From contig JAUWZH010000192.1 in assembly GCA_030615435.1 (NCBI GenBank), positions 1 to 5,263 of the forward strand: a stretch of 5,263 nt of DNA. The letters are read 5' to 3'. The translations under genes were made by a program, and so were the position numbers. The stretch is from Candidatus Brocadiaceae bacterium. GTDB lineage: Bacteria > Planctomycetota > Brocadiia > SM23-32. Position 1 is the stretch's first letter; each line of letters starts with the position of its first letter. Below the pieces are notes generated by a model. It searched no databases and was not told the origin of the DNA. It saw only the letters and a list, made by a program, of their open reading frames with translations. Shown here piece by piece: positions 1 to 5,263 of the stretch.

Positions 1-143
1 CGGCACGTAAGGACGCGATAAAGCTGCTCCCGCGTCAAGTTGCTGCGGCTCCGGGTGCGGAGGAGCACACCGTCGCCTTGCAACCGGCCGGGCAGAGCCC
101 GTCCTTTGCCGCGGGCTTGCTTCTCGCGCAGTAGGCTGCGCAC
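1..143 (-). CDS. Possible N-terminal part of an unknown gene running off the left edge
   Basis: A frame opens after a TAA at 171-173 and stays open to base 1. The first usable start is GTG at 141-143, giving 47 full codons (47 residues counting the start), Arg- and Leu-rich, including REKQARGKGRALPGRL, GDGVLLRTRSRS and NLTREQLYRVL. The last phrase reads like a real helical protein segment, but I recognise no family. The ribosome site in front is weak (AGAAGAG), and about 128 bases separate the start from the membrane-protein stop. A competing ATG at 161-163 in another frame closes after 42 residues. At this length a chance open frame in GC-rich DNA cannot be excluded. Confidence 0.3.
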   Translation of the reverse strand, partial: MRSLLREKQARGKGRALPGRLQGDGVLLRTRSRSNLTREQLYRVLTC

Positions 144-265
144 GGTCTCTTCTGCAGCTTCATGTCTCTTTTAAATGGGAGGGGTTTTCCGGCCACAACC
201 GGCGTTCTGCGCCGCGCTTGCCTGGGCTCCCCTTCGAGCTATCGTATGCGGCGCGCAAGTGCGCC
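126..265. other. Non-coding stretch with several short hairpins downstream of the membrane-protein gene
   Basis: Three short inverted repeats stand out: GGCGC/GCGCC at 250-265 (6-base loop), GGCG/CGCC at 202-214 (5-base loop), and GCGCAG/CTGCGC at 126-141 (perfect 6-bp stem, 4-base loop). The first lies six bases past the stop of the membrane-protein gene. None is followed by a T run on the minus strand, so none is a standard intrinsic terminator, although they could protect a 3' end or mark a Rho-dependent stop. The last one falls inside the possible partial gene at the left edge. Confidence 0.35.
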
Positions 266-271
266 GACGGG

Positions 272-1528
272 TCACTGTTGCTCTTTCTCTTCCTCTTCTT
301 CCTCTTCCTGAGCCTTTTCAGCAGCCGGTTCTTCCTCCGATTTTTCCTCTTCTTCGGCCGCTTCCTCTTCTTCGGCAGCTTCCTCCTTCTCAGGCTCCTC
401 TTCTTCCTCAATTGGCGGAGCAGGCGGCGCTTCCTCTTTCTCTTCGGGCAGAGCCCCTTCTTCGGGCTCTTCCTCGTAGATTTCGTCAATGTCTATGCGA
501 TCCACGTGTTTGCGCAGCAGAAAGCAGATAACCGTGTTCGCGGTGAAGAAGTAAGAGAAGGCGTAACCAGCCGCCACGCAGCGCGCGAGGAAGGCAATGA
601 CCAGGCACATCCAGGAAGCAAACCACAAGCCAACAGGACCGCCGGTGACGGGGAAGATGTCAGCCGCTACCCCGCTGCCGCCCACGTAGCCGACAAGGGA
701 GGTTCCGAGCAGTCCGATGGAGACGGTTCTCACCATGGTGTAGACAAACAGCTCCGCGAGCCCGAACATGGCCGCCGTGGTCAGCACGCCGATGAGCAGG
801 GCCAGGAACGTGTAGGAGACGAAACGGTTGAAACCCCACAGCAGGTAGCTGTAAGAGCTGCTCCAGCCCTCGAATGCGTCCTTGCCGCCGATGCTGATGG
901 TGGGCAGCATCAAACCGAAGGTGAGCACTCCCAGCACTGCGATGAACACTATCACCACGGTGGCGGGCAGGATGAATATGGGCAGAGAGATTCCCATTAT
1001 CCACGGGCCGATGACCGGTATTGATCCGATTAGGCCGATCACGACGCTGCCGAGGGCAAACAGGAATATCCCGAACAGGGGCGTGAGGGGCGCAAACAGG
1101 TAGGCTTTCCGCTTGGCCCGCACCATCTTCTTGCCATCCTGGAGGGTGGGGATGTCATCCCGGGCGTACTGCAGGGCTGTGAGCCGTGTGATAATTCCCC
1201 CGCAACTGGTCCATATCGCCAGCAGCAGGATGTAAAGCAACGCCGACAGCGCGAGATGGAGAATGCCGCCGTGGAACGGATTGAACAGGGGCAGCACCAT
1301 GCGAAGGGACGCGAGGCCGCGGCCGCTCATCATGGAAAACAGAAGGCCCTCCTGGTGCCACACCTCGCCCCGCAGGCCGATTGAACCGTGCCCGTAGACC
1401 ATAGCCATAATGACCAGAACCGCCACTGTGGCGACGGTCGCAATGAACCCCAGCCAGAGTTTCTTGGCATCCACCGCAAGGGAGTGTGTCCCTAACAGAT
1501 CCCGCCAATCACCTTTGCGCTCTTTCAT
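272..1528 (-). CDS. Multi-pass membrane protein with glutamate-rich C-terminal tail, function unknown
   Basis: I do not recognise a named family. The 418 residues split into a membrane part (1-340) and a charged tail. Hydrophobic segments lie near 24-45, 88-108, 144-168, 172-207, 237-266 and 298-338; the last is long, with Arg316 inside it, and could be two helices. Positive charges at 2-23 and 133-141 (KKMVRAKRKA) suggest a cytoplasmic N-terminus. With six helices the tail is cytoplasmic too. The loop at 213-229 (IGGKDAFEGWSSSYSYL) looks like a conserved core and resembles a motif I remember from planctomycete membrane proteins, a weak recollection. A Gly-rich loop follows at 271-300. Residues 351-418 contain 37 Glu, no Asp and five Lys, broken by Pro/Ala. 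There is no signal peptide, enzyme motif or zinc site. The ATG has a good ribosome site and its own promoter, so it is probably a separate unit from the chaperones upstream. Confidence 0.88.
   Translation of the reverse strand: MKERKGDWRDLLGTHSLAVDAKKLWLGFIATVATVAVLVIMAMVYGHGSIGLRGEVWHQEGLLFSMMSGRGLASLRMVLPLFNPFHGGILHLALSALLYILLLAIWTSCGGIITRLTALQYARDDIPTLQDGKKMVRAKRKAYLFAPLTPLFGIFLFALGSVVIGLIGSIPVIGPWIMGISLPIFILPATVVIVFIAVLGVLTFGLMLPTISIGGKDAFEGWSSSYSYLLWGFNRFVSYTFLALLIGVLTTAAMFGLAELFVYTMVRTVSIGLLGTSLVGYVGGSGVAADIFPVTGGPVGLWFASWMCLVIAFLARCVAAGYAFSYFFTANTVICFLLRKHVDRIDIDEIYEEEPEEGALPEEKEEAPPAPPIEEEEEPEKEEAAEEEEAAEEEEKSEEEPAAEKAQEEEEEEEKEQQ
281..309. repeat. 29-base uninterrupted pyrimidine (plus) / purine (minus) tract
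   Basis: The plus strand is all C and T from 281 to 309, flanked by G on both sides. On the minus strand it encodes the last Glu/Lys run of the membrane protein (about residues 407-415). Further CT-rich stretches continue to about 480, because Glu and Lys codons are all purine. It is most simply a by-product of the protein's composition. Confidence 0.8.
346..381 (-). repeat. Two tandem 18-base units in the acidic-tail coding region
   Basis: Bases 346-363 and 364-381 are direct copies differing at one position (C359 versus A377). Each unit encodes Glu-Ala-Ala-Glu-Glu-Glu in the membrane-protein tail (residues 383-394), so the duplication keeps the frame. It suggests that the tail has grown by local duplication. 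Confidence 0.75.
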
Positions 1529-1532
1529 AGGT

Positions 1533-1538
1533 TCCTCT
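1533..1538 (-). promoter_or_regulatory. Ribosome binding site of the membrane-protein gene
   Basis: AGAGGA on the minus strand, within GAAAGAGAGGAACCT, ends four bases before the ATG at 1526-1528. It supports this start. Another ATG 19 bases upstream (1545-1547) is out of frame. Confidence 0.6.
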
Positions 1539-1586
1539 CTTTCTCATGGAGCCCTGGGAATACTCATGCAAAGAACTGCCGGGAAG

Positions 1587-1614
1587 TTTATAGGGCTTCA
1601 GAGGGCCTTGTCAA
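1587..1614 (-). promoter_or_regulatory. Sigma-70-type promoter for the membrane-protein gene
   Basis: On the minus strand a perfect -35 box TTGACA (1609-1614) is followed after 16 bases by TATAAA (1587-1592), five of six matches to the -10 consensus. Transcription would start near 1580, giving a leader of about 52 bases before the ATG at 1528. The element falls in the 104-base gap between yacG and the next gene, exactly where a promoter is expected, in otherwise GC-rich DNA. It suggests that the membrane-protein gene can be expressed separately from the chaperone genes. Confidence 0.65.
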
Positions 1615-1632
1615 CAGGAAAATCGGGTCAAG

Positions 1633-1851
1633 TCAGCCCCTTTCACCTCCTCGCTGCTCATCCTCCCCGCCGTCTTCCAGTCGGTCGGGCAGCGCCTCGA
1701 CGATCCTGTGATCCTCCGCCAACCACTTGCCCAGATCAAGGAGCTTGCAGCGCTTGCTGCAGAAGGGGAAGAACGGATTGCTCCCCTGCTCGCAATACTG
1801 CACCACTTTCCCGCAGGTGGGACAGTCTATGGCAAGGTTTTCCTGTTTCAT
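1633..1851 (-). CDS. yacG: YacG-family zinc-binding protein (DNA gyrase inhibitor type)
   Basis: Small zinc-ribbon protein. In E. coli YacG binds GyrB and inhibits DNA gyrase, and that role is only inferred here. The ATG start gives 72 residues. The zinc ligands are CPTCGK (Cys10, Cys13) and FCSKRCK (Cys31, Cys35), followed by the family signature LLDLGKWLAEDHRI. The end is acidic and Gly-rich (LEDGGEDEQRGGERG). The spacing between the cysteine pairs is two residues longer than I recall for E. coli YacG, and there is an extra Cys20. An in-frame GTG at 1866 would add five residues (VPAGT). I prefer the ATG because it puts GGGG just upstream and starts nearer the domain, but both ribosome sites are weak. 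It lies 102 bases after grpE on the same strand, with no terminator seen between them. Confidence 0.92.
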   Translation of the reverse strand: MKQENLAIDCPTCGKVVQYCEQGSNPFFPFCSKRCKLLDLGKWLAEDHRIVEALPDRLEDGGEDEQRGGERG

Positions 1852-1953
1852 TGTCCCCGCGGGCACCGTTCGCGCTGCGCGAGAACCATGCCGTGCTTTC
1901 CCGGAGAGGCACTTACATGCGCGCCGTTTCTACATGGGTGCGCTCAGTGGCCG

Positions 1954-2574
1954 CTACTGTCCTTCCCGCTCGGATTGCGGCGGCGCGGCGGCGACGATGA
2001 CCTGGGTCGGGCGCAAGAGTTCCTCTCCCAGAAGGAATCCCTTCCGCAGTTCCTTGATCACCGTATTCGGCGCTGCCCCGTCGTCGGGCAGTTGGAGCAC
2101 CGCCTCGTGGTAGTTGGGGTCGAAGGGCTTGCCCTCCGCCTCGATAGTCTCGATGCCGAGCCCGTCGAGGATCGCGTAGAACTCCTTCTCTATCATGCGC
2201 ACCCCCTCGGTGATTGACTCGGCTCCTCCTGCCTGCTCGGCCGCCTCGAGGGCGCGGGTCAGGCTGTCGGCGAGGGGCACCACCTGTCGGGCGAGCCGCC
2301 TGAGCGCTTCGTTCCCGGCGGCCTCCTTGATTTTTTCGATTCTCTTCTGGAGGTTCAGGTAGTCCGCCACGGCTCGACGCAGCCGCCTGAGGTATTCGTC
2401 CCGTTCCGCCGCAAGGGTCTTCAGCTCTTCGTATTCGGCGAAGCTGATCGCAACCGGCTTGCTCTCGACGCACTGTTCCTGTTCCTCGGCGGCGGTTTCC
2501 GCCTCCTGGGAAGCGGCCTGTTCCCCGGCCTGCGGCTCAGAAGCTGTCGGGCCTTGGTTCTCATGCGCATCCAC
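1954..2574 (-). CDS. grpE: Nucleotide exchange factor GrpE
   Basis: Releases ADP from DnaK so that the chaperone can rebind ATP and let go of its substrate; it acts as a dimer. The product has 206 residues, normal for the family. Residues 1-40 are an acidic, Gln/Glu/Ala-rich, probably disordered N-terminus. A long helical coiled coil follows at about 45-95, with the family block DYLNLQKRIEK (71-81). Next come VVPLADSLTRAL (98-109) and the C-terminal beta domain, with GKPFDPNYHEAVLQ (148-161) and KGFLLGEELLRPTQVIVA (178-195). Translation begins at GTG, chosen because GGAGG lies seven bases upstream. The stop is TAG. It lies 33 bases after dnaJ, which is consistent with coupled expression of the two DnaK co-chaperones. 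Nothing is missing from the fold. Confidence 0.97.
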   Translation of the reverse strand: MDAHENQGPTASEPQAGEQAASQEAETAAEEQEQCVESKPVAISFAEYEELKTLAAERDEYLRRLRRAVADYLNLQKRIEKIKEAAGNEALRRLARQVVPLADSLTRALEAAEQAGGAESITEGVRMIEKEFYAILDGLGIETIEAEGKPFDPNYHEAVLQLPDDGAAPNTVIKELRKGFLLGEELLRPTQVIVAAAPPQSEREGQ

Positions 2575-2581
2575 GCTTATT

Positions 2582-2586
2582 CCTCC
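2582..2586 (-). promoter_or_regulatory. Ribosome binding site fixing the GTG start of grpE
   Basis: GGAGG on the minus strand, within GGCGGAGGAATAAGC, ends seven bases before the GTG at 2572-2574. This is the strongest Shine-Dalgarno match in the window. It lies in the short gap between dnaJ and grpE, and it supports the GTG as the start even though no ATG is available at that position. Confidence 0.8.
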
Positions 2587-2607
2587 GCCGTGCGAAAAGG
2601 TCTCCGG

Positions 2608-3756
2608 TCAGTCCTCACCCTCGCTCTCCGGCGAATCCGCCATGTTGTGCACGTAATCCCTGATGCGTTTCAGGAAGCTCTTTCGCTTTTCGGAGACGTT
2701 GGAGCCTTCTATCTTGGCCATCTCCCTGAGCAATTCTTCCTGGCGCAGCGTCAACCTGGTCGGCACCTCCACGAACACTCGCACCAGCAGGTCGCCTCGC
2801 GCCCTGTTGTTGGGGTAGGGCAGTCCATGGTGCGAGAGGCGCAGGACCTCTCCGCTCTGCAAGCCGCGCGGTATGTTCACTTCGAGGGTCTGACCGCCGA
2901 GAGCGGGCACTTCAGCCTGCCCTCCGAGGGCGGCGAGCGAATAAGCGATGGGCAGCTCGCAGAGGAGGTCCGCCCCTCTGCGGCCGAAGATGGGGTGGTC
3001 CCTGACCACGATGTCGCAGTAAAGGTCCCCGCGCTCGCCGCCCGGGCCGGGTTCTCCCTCGCCCCGCATCCGCAGGCGCGTGCCTGATTCCACGCCCGGC
3101 GGGACGCGAATCTCCACATCGCTTCGGCGCTGCACCAGCCCGCTCCCGCGACACTCACTGCACGGGTCTTCGATGACCATCCCGCTGCCGCGGCACTGCG
3201 GGCAGCTCGTGCGCATCGCGAAGAACCCCTGGCGGCTCTCCACCTGTCCGTAGCCCCGGCAGTAGGAGCAGGTGATCGGCTGCTTTCCCGGGGCGCAGCC
3301 GGTCCCGCCGCACTTCTCACAGCGCTCCTGTCGAAGCAGGGTTACGGTTTTTCCCGTCCCCCCGGCGACGTCTTCCAGGTCGACCTCGAGGCCGACCCGA
3401 AGGCTTCGGCCCCGCGAACGGCCGCCGCCGCTCCTCTCGGGGCCGAAGAATTCCTCGAAGAGGCTTCCGCCGAAGATGTCAGTGAAAGCGCTGAAGATGT
3501 CGTCGAAGGAGCTGAAGTCACGCAGGCCGGCCCCGCGCAGCCCCGCCTCACCGTAGGTCTCGTAGAGGCGCCGCTTCTCGGGATCTCCCAGCACCTCATA
3601 AGCCTGCGCGGCCTCTTTGAACTTCTCGGCGGCCCCCGGATCGCCCGCGTTGCGGTCCGGGTGGTACTTCAGCGCGAGCTTGCGGTAGGCGCGCCTTATG
3701 TCCTCCTGGGAGGCGTTTTCCTCAACGCCGAGGATTCTGTAATAGTCTCTTGCCAT
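2608..3756 (-). CDS. dnaJ: Chaperone protein DnaJ (Hsp40, class A)
   Basis: Co-chaperone that binds unfolded protein and stimulates DnaK ATP hydrolysis in the cytoplasm. The 382 residues have the full class A layout and normal length. The J domain spans about 4-69, with HPD at 32-34. A shortened Gly/Phe linker at about 71-118 contains FDDIFSAFTDIFGG. The zinc region at 146-206 has four intact CxxCxGxG repeats (Cys146/149, 163/166, 185/188, 199/202). Two C-terminal beta domains follow (VPPGVESGTRLRMRGEGEPG, then DLLCELPIAYSLAALGG and IPRGLQSGEVLRL), and a charged end. The ATG start gives the usual MARDYYRILGV opening, although the ribosome binding site is poor. The gene follows groEL after 170 bases and precedes grpE by 33, so dnaJ and grpE are probably co-transcribed. 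Its partner dnaK must lie elsewhere. Confidence 0.98.
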   Translation of the reverse strand: MARDYYRILGVEENASQEDIRRAYRKLALKYHPDRNAGDPGAAEKFKEAAQAYEVLGDPEKRRLYETYGEAGLRGAGLRDFSSFDDIFSAFTDIFGGSLFEEFFGPERSGGGRSRGRSLRVGLEVDLEDVAGGTGKTVTLLRQERCEKCGGTGCAPGKQPITCSYCRGYGQVESRQGFFAMRTSCPQCRGSGMVIEDPCSECRGSGLVQRRSDVEIRVPPGVESGTRLRMRGEGEPGPGGERGDLYCDIVVRDHPIFGRRGADLLCELPIAYSLAALGGQAEVPALGGQTLEVNIPRGLQSGEVLRLSHHGLPYPNNRARGDLLVRVFVEVPTRLTLRQEELLREMAKIEGSNVSEKRKSFLKRIRDYVHNMADSPESEGED

Positions 3757-3889
3757 AAGAACCGCCGGCGTGCCGAGCGTCAGGAGATTTATGCCATAGC
3801 GTTACATTCCGGGTTCCCGAGCTGGCCCCTGCGTGGCCCTCTCGCCGGACGGCACGCGCAGGCACTGCCACCCGGAAATCCGGAAGTCG
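3757..3889 (-). promoter_or_regulatory. dnaJ leader region with a weak possible promoter
   Basis: This is the 133 bases between the possible groEL terminator and the dnaJ ATG, with no credible reading frame. The best promoter-like element is an extended -10, TGGCATAAA, with the hexamer CATAAA at 3788-3793. It would start a transcript near 3781 and give a leader of about 25 bases. I see no good -35, no sigma-32 type box and no CIRCE repeat. No GGAGG-like ribosome site precedes dnaJ; the nearest purine-rich stretch is GGCGG, six bases before the ATG, overlapping the palindrome CGCCGGCG. The promoter is a weak call based on one hexamer. Confidence 0.25.
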
Positions 3890-3924
3890 AAAATATCCGG
3901 CCGCCCGGCGGTGACCAAGGCCGG
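3890..3924 (-). terminator. Candidate rho-independent terminator after groEL
   Basis: On the minus strand the arm CCGGCC (3919-3924) starts two bases past the groEL TGA. It pairs with GGCCGG (3897-3902) across a 16-base loop, which can itself fold (CCGC/GCGG), and is followed by ATATTTT (3890-3896). A GC-only 6-bp stem with a short U-rich tail fits an intrinsic terminator. The loop is long and the T run is only four bases, so termination may be partial. Confidence 0.45.
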
Positions 3925-3926
3925 CC

Positions 3927-5263
3927 TCAGCGCACGACGCCGGCCACCGGCTCCTGCTCCTCCTCGTCTTCGTCCAGCTCGGTGACCATGGTCTCGGTGC
4001 TGAGCATGAGGGCGGCGATGCTGGCTGCGTTTTGCAGGGCAATCCGTGTGACCTTGGTGGGGTCAATGATGCCGGCCTTGAACATGTCCACGTACCGGCC
4101 CGTGTTGGCGTCGAAGCCGATGTCCTTGCCGCGCTGGGACACCTCTGAGACCACCACGGCCCCGTTGTGGCCGGTGTTCTCGGCGATGGTGCTGAGGGGG
4201 GCTTCCAGGGCCCTGCCGAGGATGTCGGCCCCGAATTTCTCATCGCCCCGCAGGCGCTTGCGGCACTTCTGCACGGCGCCCTTGCAGCGCAGCAGGGCGG
4301 TTCCGCCGCCGGCGACGATGCCTTCCTCGGCGGCTGCACGCGTGGCGTGCAGGGCGTCCTCGACCCGGGCCTTCTTGTGGTTCATCTCGGCCTCTGTGGC
4401 GGCTCCCACGCGCACGAGCGCCACGCCACCGGAGAGCCTCGCCAGGCGCTCCTGGAGTTTCTCCCGGTCGTAGTCACTGGTGGTCTCCTCGATCTGGCGG
4501 CGGATCTGATCTATGCGGCCCTTGATGTCCTTGCTGGCGCCTGCGCCCTCGATGACGGTGGTGTCGTCCTTGGTCACCACGACGCGCTTGGCCCGGCCGA
4601 GATCGGCGAGGCCGAGGTTCTCGAGCTTCACGCCGATGTCTTCGCTGATGAACCGGCCTGCGGTCACGACGGCGAGGTCCCCGAGCATGGCCTTGCGGCG
4701 CTCGCCGAACCCCGGCGCTTTCACCGTGCAGCAGGGGAGCACTCCGCGCAGCTTGTTGACCACGAGCGCGGCGAGGGCCTCGCCCTCCACGTCCTCGGCC
4801 ACCACCAGCAGGGGCTTGCTCGCGGTGGCGACCTTCTCCAGCAGCGGCACCAGTTCACGCAGGTTGCTTATCTTCTTCTCGTGGACCAGGATGTAGGCGT
4901 CTTCCAGCACCGACTCCATCCGCTGCGCGTCGGTCACGAAATAGGGCGAGAGGTAACCCTTGTCGAACTTCATGCCCTCGACCAGTTCGAGGATGGTCTC
5001 GGTGGCGCGCCCTTCCTCGACGGTTATCACGCCGTCCTTTCCGACCTTCTCGACCGCGTCGGCGAGCAGGTTGCCGATCTCGGGGTCGCTATTGGCACTG
5101 ATGGTGCCGACCTGGGCGATCTCCTCCTTCTTCTTGACCGGCCGGCTCAACGTCGCCAGTTCCTCCACCACCGCTTCGACCGTGGCGTCAATGCCCCGCT
5201 TCAGGGCCATCGGATTCGCCCCGGCGCCGACCGCCTTCAGGCCTTCCCGATAGATCAGTTCGG
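3927..5263 (-). CDS. groEL: 60-kDa chaperonin GroEL, C-terminal part (5' end beyond the window)
   Basis: ATP-driven folding chamber (Hsp60) that encloses unfolded cytosolic proteins together with GroES. The frame is open to the right edge, so the ATG at 5210 is internal. The 444 visible residues begin at about E. coli residue 97 with EGLKAVGAGANPM, followed by LKRGID. Further family blocks in order are QVGTISANSD, KVGKDGVITVEEG, the apical GYLSPYF and EDVEGEALAALVVN, KAPGFGERRKAML, TSDYDREKLQERLARLSGGV, VEDALHATRAA (its Asp matches the catalytic Asp398 of E. coli), VAGGGTALL and DPTKVTR. The N-terminal GDGTT ATP loop is off-window. The protein ends MVTELDEDEEEQEPVAGVVR, without the Gly-Gly-Met repeats of many GroELs. 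It also carries unusual cysteines (LPCCTVK, and LLRCKGAVQKC after the GGG). The identity is certain. Whether it is the main or a paralogous GroEL cannot be told, because groES is not visible. Confidence 0.98.
   Translation of the reverse strand, partial: ELIYREGLKAVGAGANPMALKRGIDATVEAVVEELATLSRPVKKKEEIAQVGTISANSDPEIGNLLADAVEKVGKDGVITVEEGRATETILELVEGMKFDKGYLSPYFVTDAQRMESVLEDAYILVHEKKISNLRELVPLLEKVATASKPLLVVAEDVEGEALAALVVNKLRGVLPCCTVKAPGFGERRKAMLGDLAVVTAGRFISEDIGVKLENLGLADLGRAKRVVVTKDDTTVIEGAGASKDIKGRIDQIRRQIEETTSDYDREKLQERLARLSGGVALVRVGAATEAEMNHKKARVEDALHATRAAAEEGIVAGGGTALLRCKGAVQKCRKRLRGDEKFGADILGRALEAPLSTIAENTGHNGAVVVSEVSQRGKDIGFDANTGRYVDMFKAGIIDPTKVTRIALQNAASIAALMLSTETMVTELDEDEEEQEPVAGVVR

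Noticed and set aside
160..489. Minus-strand Lys/Arg-rich 109-residue frame overlapping the acidic tail
   Set aside because: GAA/GAG codons read out of frame give AAG/AGA/AGG, hence Lys and Arg. It is a frame shadow of the Glu run and not a basic protein.
218..1024. Plus-strand open frame of 268 codons opposite the membrane-protein gene
   Set aside because: Its Phe/Leu-rich start is simply the complement of the Glu codons of the acidic tail, and the rest is Gln/His/Gly-rich with no recognisable order.
1852..1953. Terminator or small gene between grpE and yacG
   Set aside because: Only short imperfect stems such as TCGCGC/GCGCGA with a one-base centre occur, with no T run after them, and no reading frame with a ribosome site.
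1708..2217. Plus-strand open frame opposite yacG and grpE
   Set aside because: It runs across two well-supported genes on the other strand, and no start signal or motif was seen.
3857..3870. Sigma-54-like TGGCAGTGCCTGCG in the dnaJ leader
   Set aside because: The distance between GG and GC is one base too short for the -24/-12 spacing, which is strict.
3757..3926. CIRCE operator or sigma-32 promoter before dnaJ
   Set aside because: Neither TTAGCACTC with its inverted partner nor a CTTGAA/CCCCAT pair is present in the gap.
3661..4473. Long plus-strand open frame (270 codons) opposite groEL, the gap and the dnaJ start
   Set aside because: It is antisense to two certain genes and spans their intergenic gap; its Ser/Arg/Ala-rich product has no domain-like order. 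It is a shadow of GC-rich coding DNA.

Overview
The window is GC-rich and bacterial, and every gene I can support lies on the minus strand, so genes are described from high to low coordinates. In transcription order they are: the C-terminal four-fifths of a 60-kDa chaperonin (groEL, running off the right edge), dnaJ, grpE, a small YacG-type zinc protein, and a multi-pass membrane protein of unknown function with a long glutamate-rich tail. An open frame that may be the start of another gene runs off the left edge.

The chaperone part (1633-5263) brings together the Hsp60 folding chamber and the two co-chaperones of DnaK: DnaJ, which stimulates its ATPase and delivers substrate, and GrpE, which exchanges its nucleotide. 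dnaK, groES and hrcA are not in the window, and I see no CIRCE operator. A GC-rich hairpin followed by ATATTTT lies directly after the groEL stop, so groEL and dnaJ may be separate units. dnaJ and grpE are only 33 bases apart, grpE has a very clear ribosome binding site in front of a GTG start, and yacG follows after 102 bases.

The membrane-protein gene (272-1528) seems to have its own promoter, a near-consensus TTGACA/TATAAA pair in the gap after yacG. The protein has about six membrane segments and a C-terminal tail with 37 Glu in the last 68 residues. It is the least understood item here. The left 271 bases hold several short hairpins and a doubtful partial reading frame.

The order groEL-dnaJ-grpE without dnaK, the DEDEEE...VAGVVR-type GroEL end in place of the Gly-Gly-Met tail, and the style of the membrane protein all suggest a member of the Planctomycetes or a related deep lineage. 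That is inference from remembered family patterns, not a search. Apart from the membrane protein the genes are recognisable housekeeping genes, and I did not find convincing evidence of a new multi-gene system.
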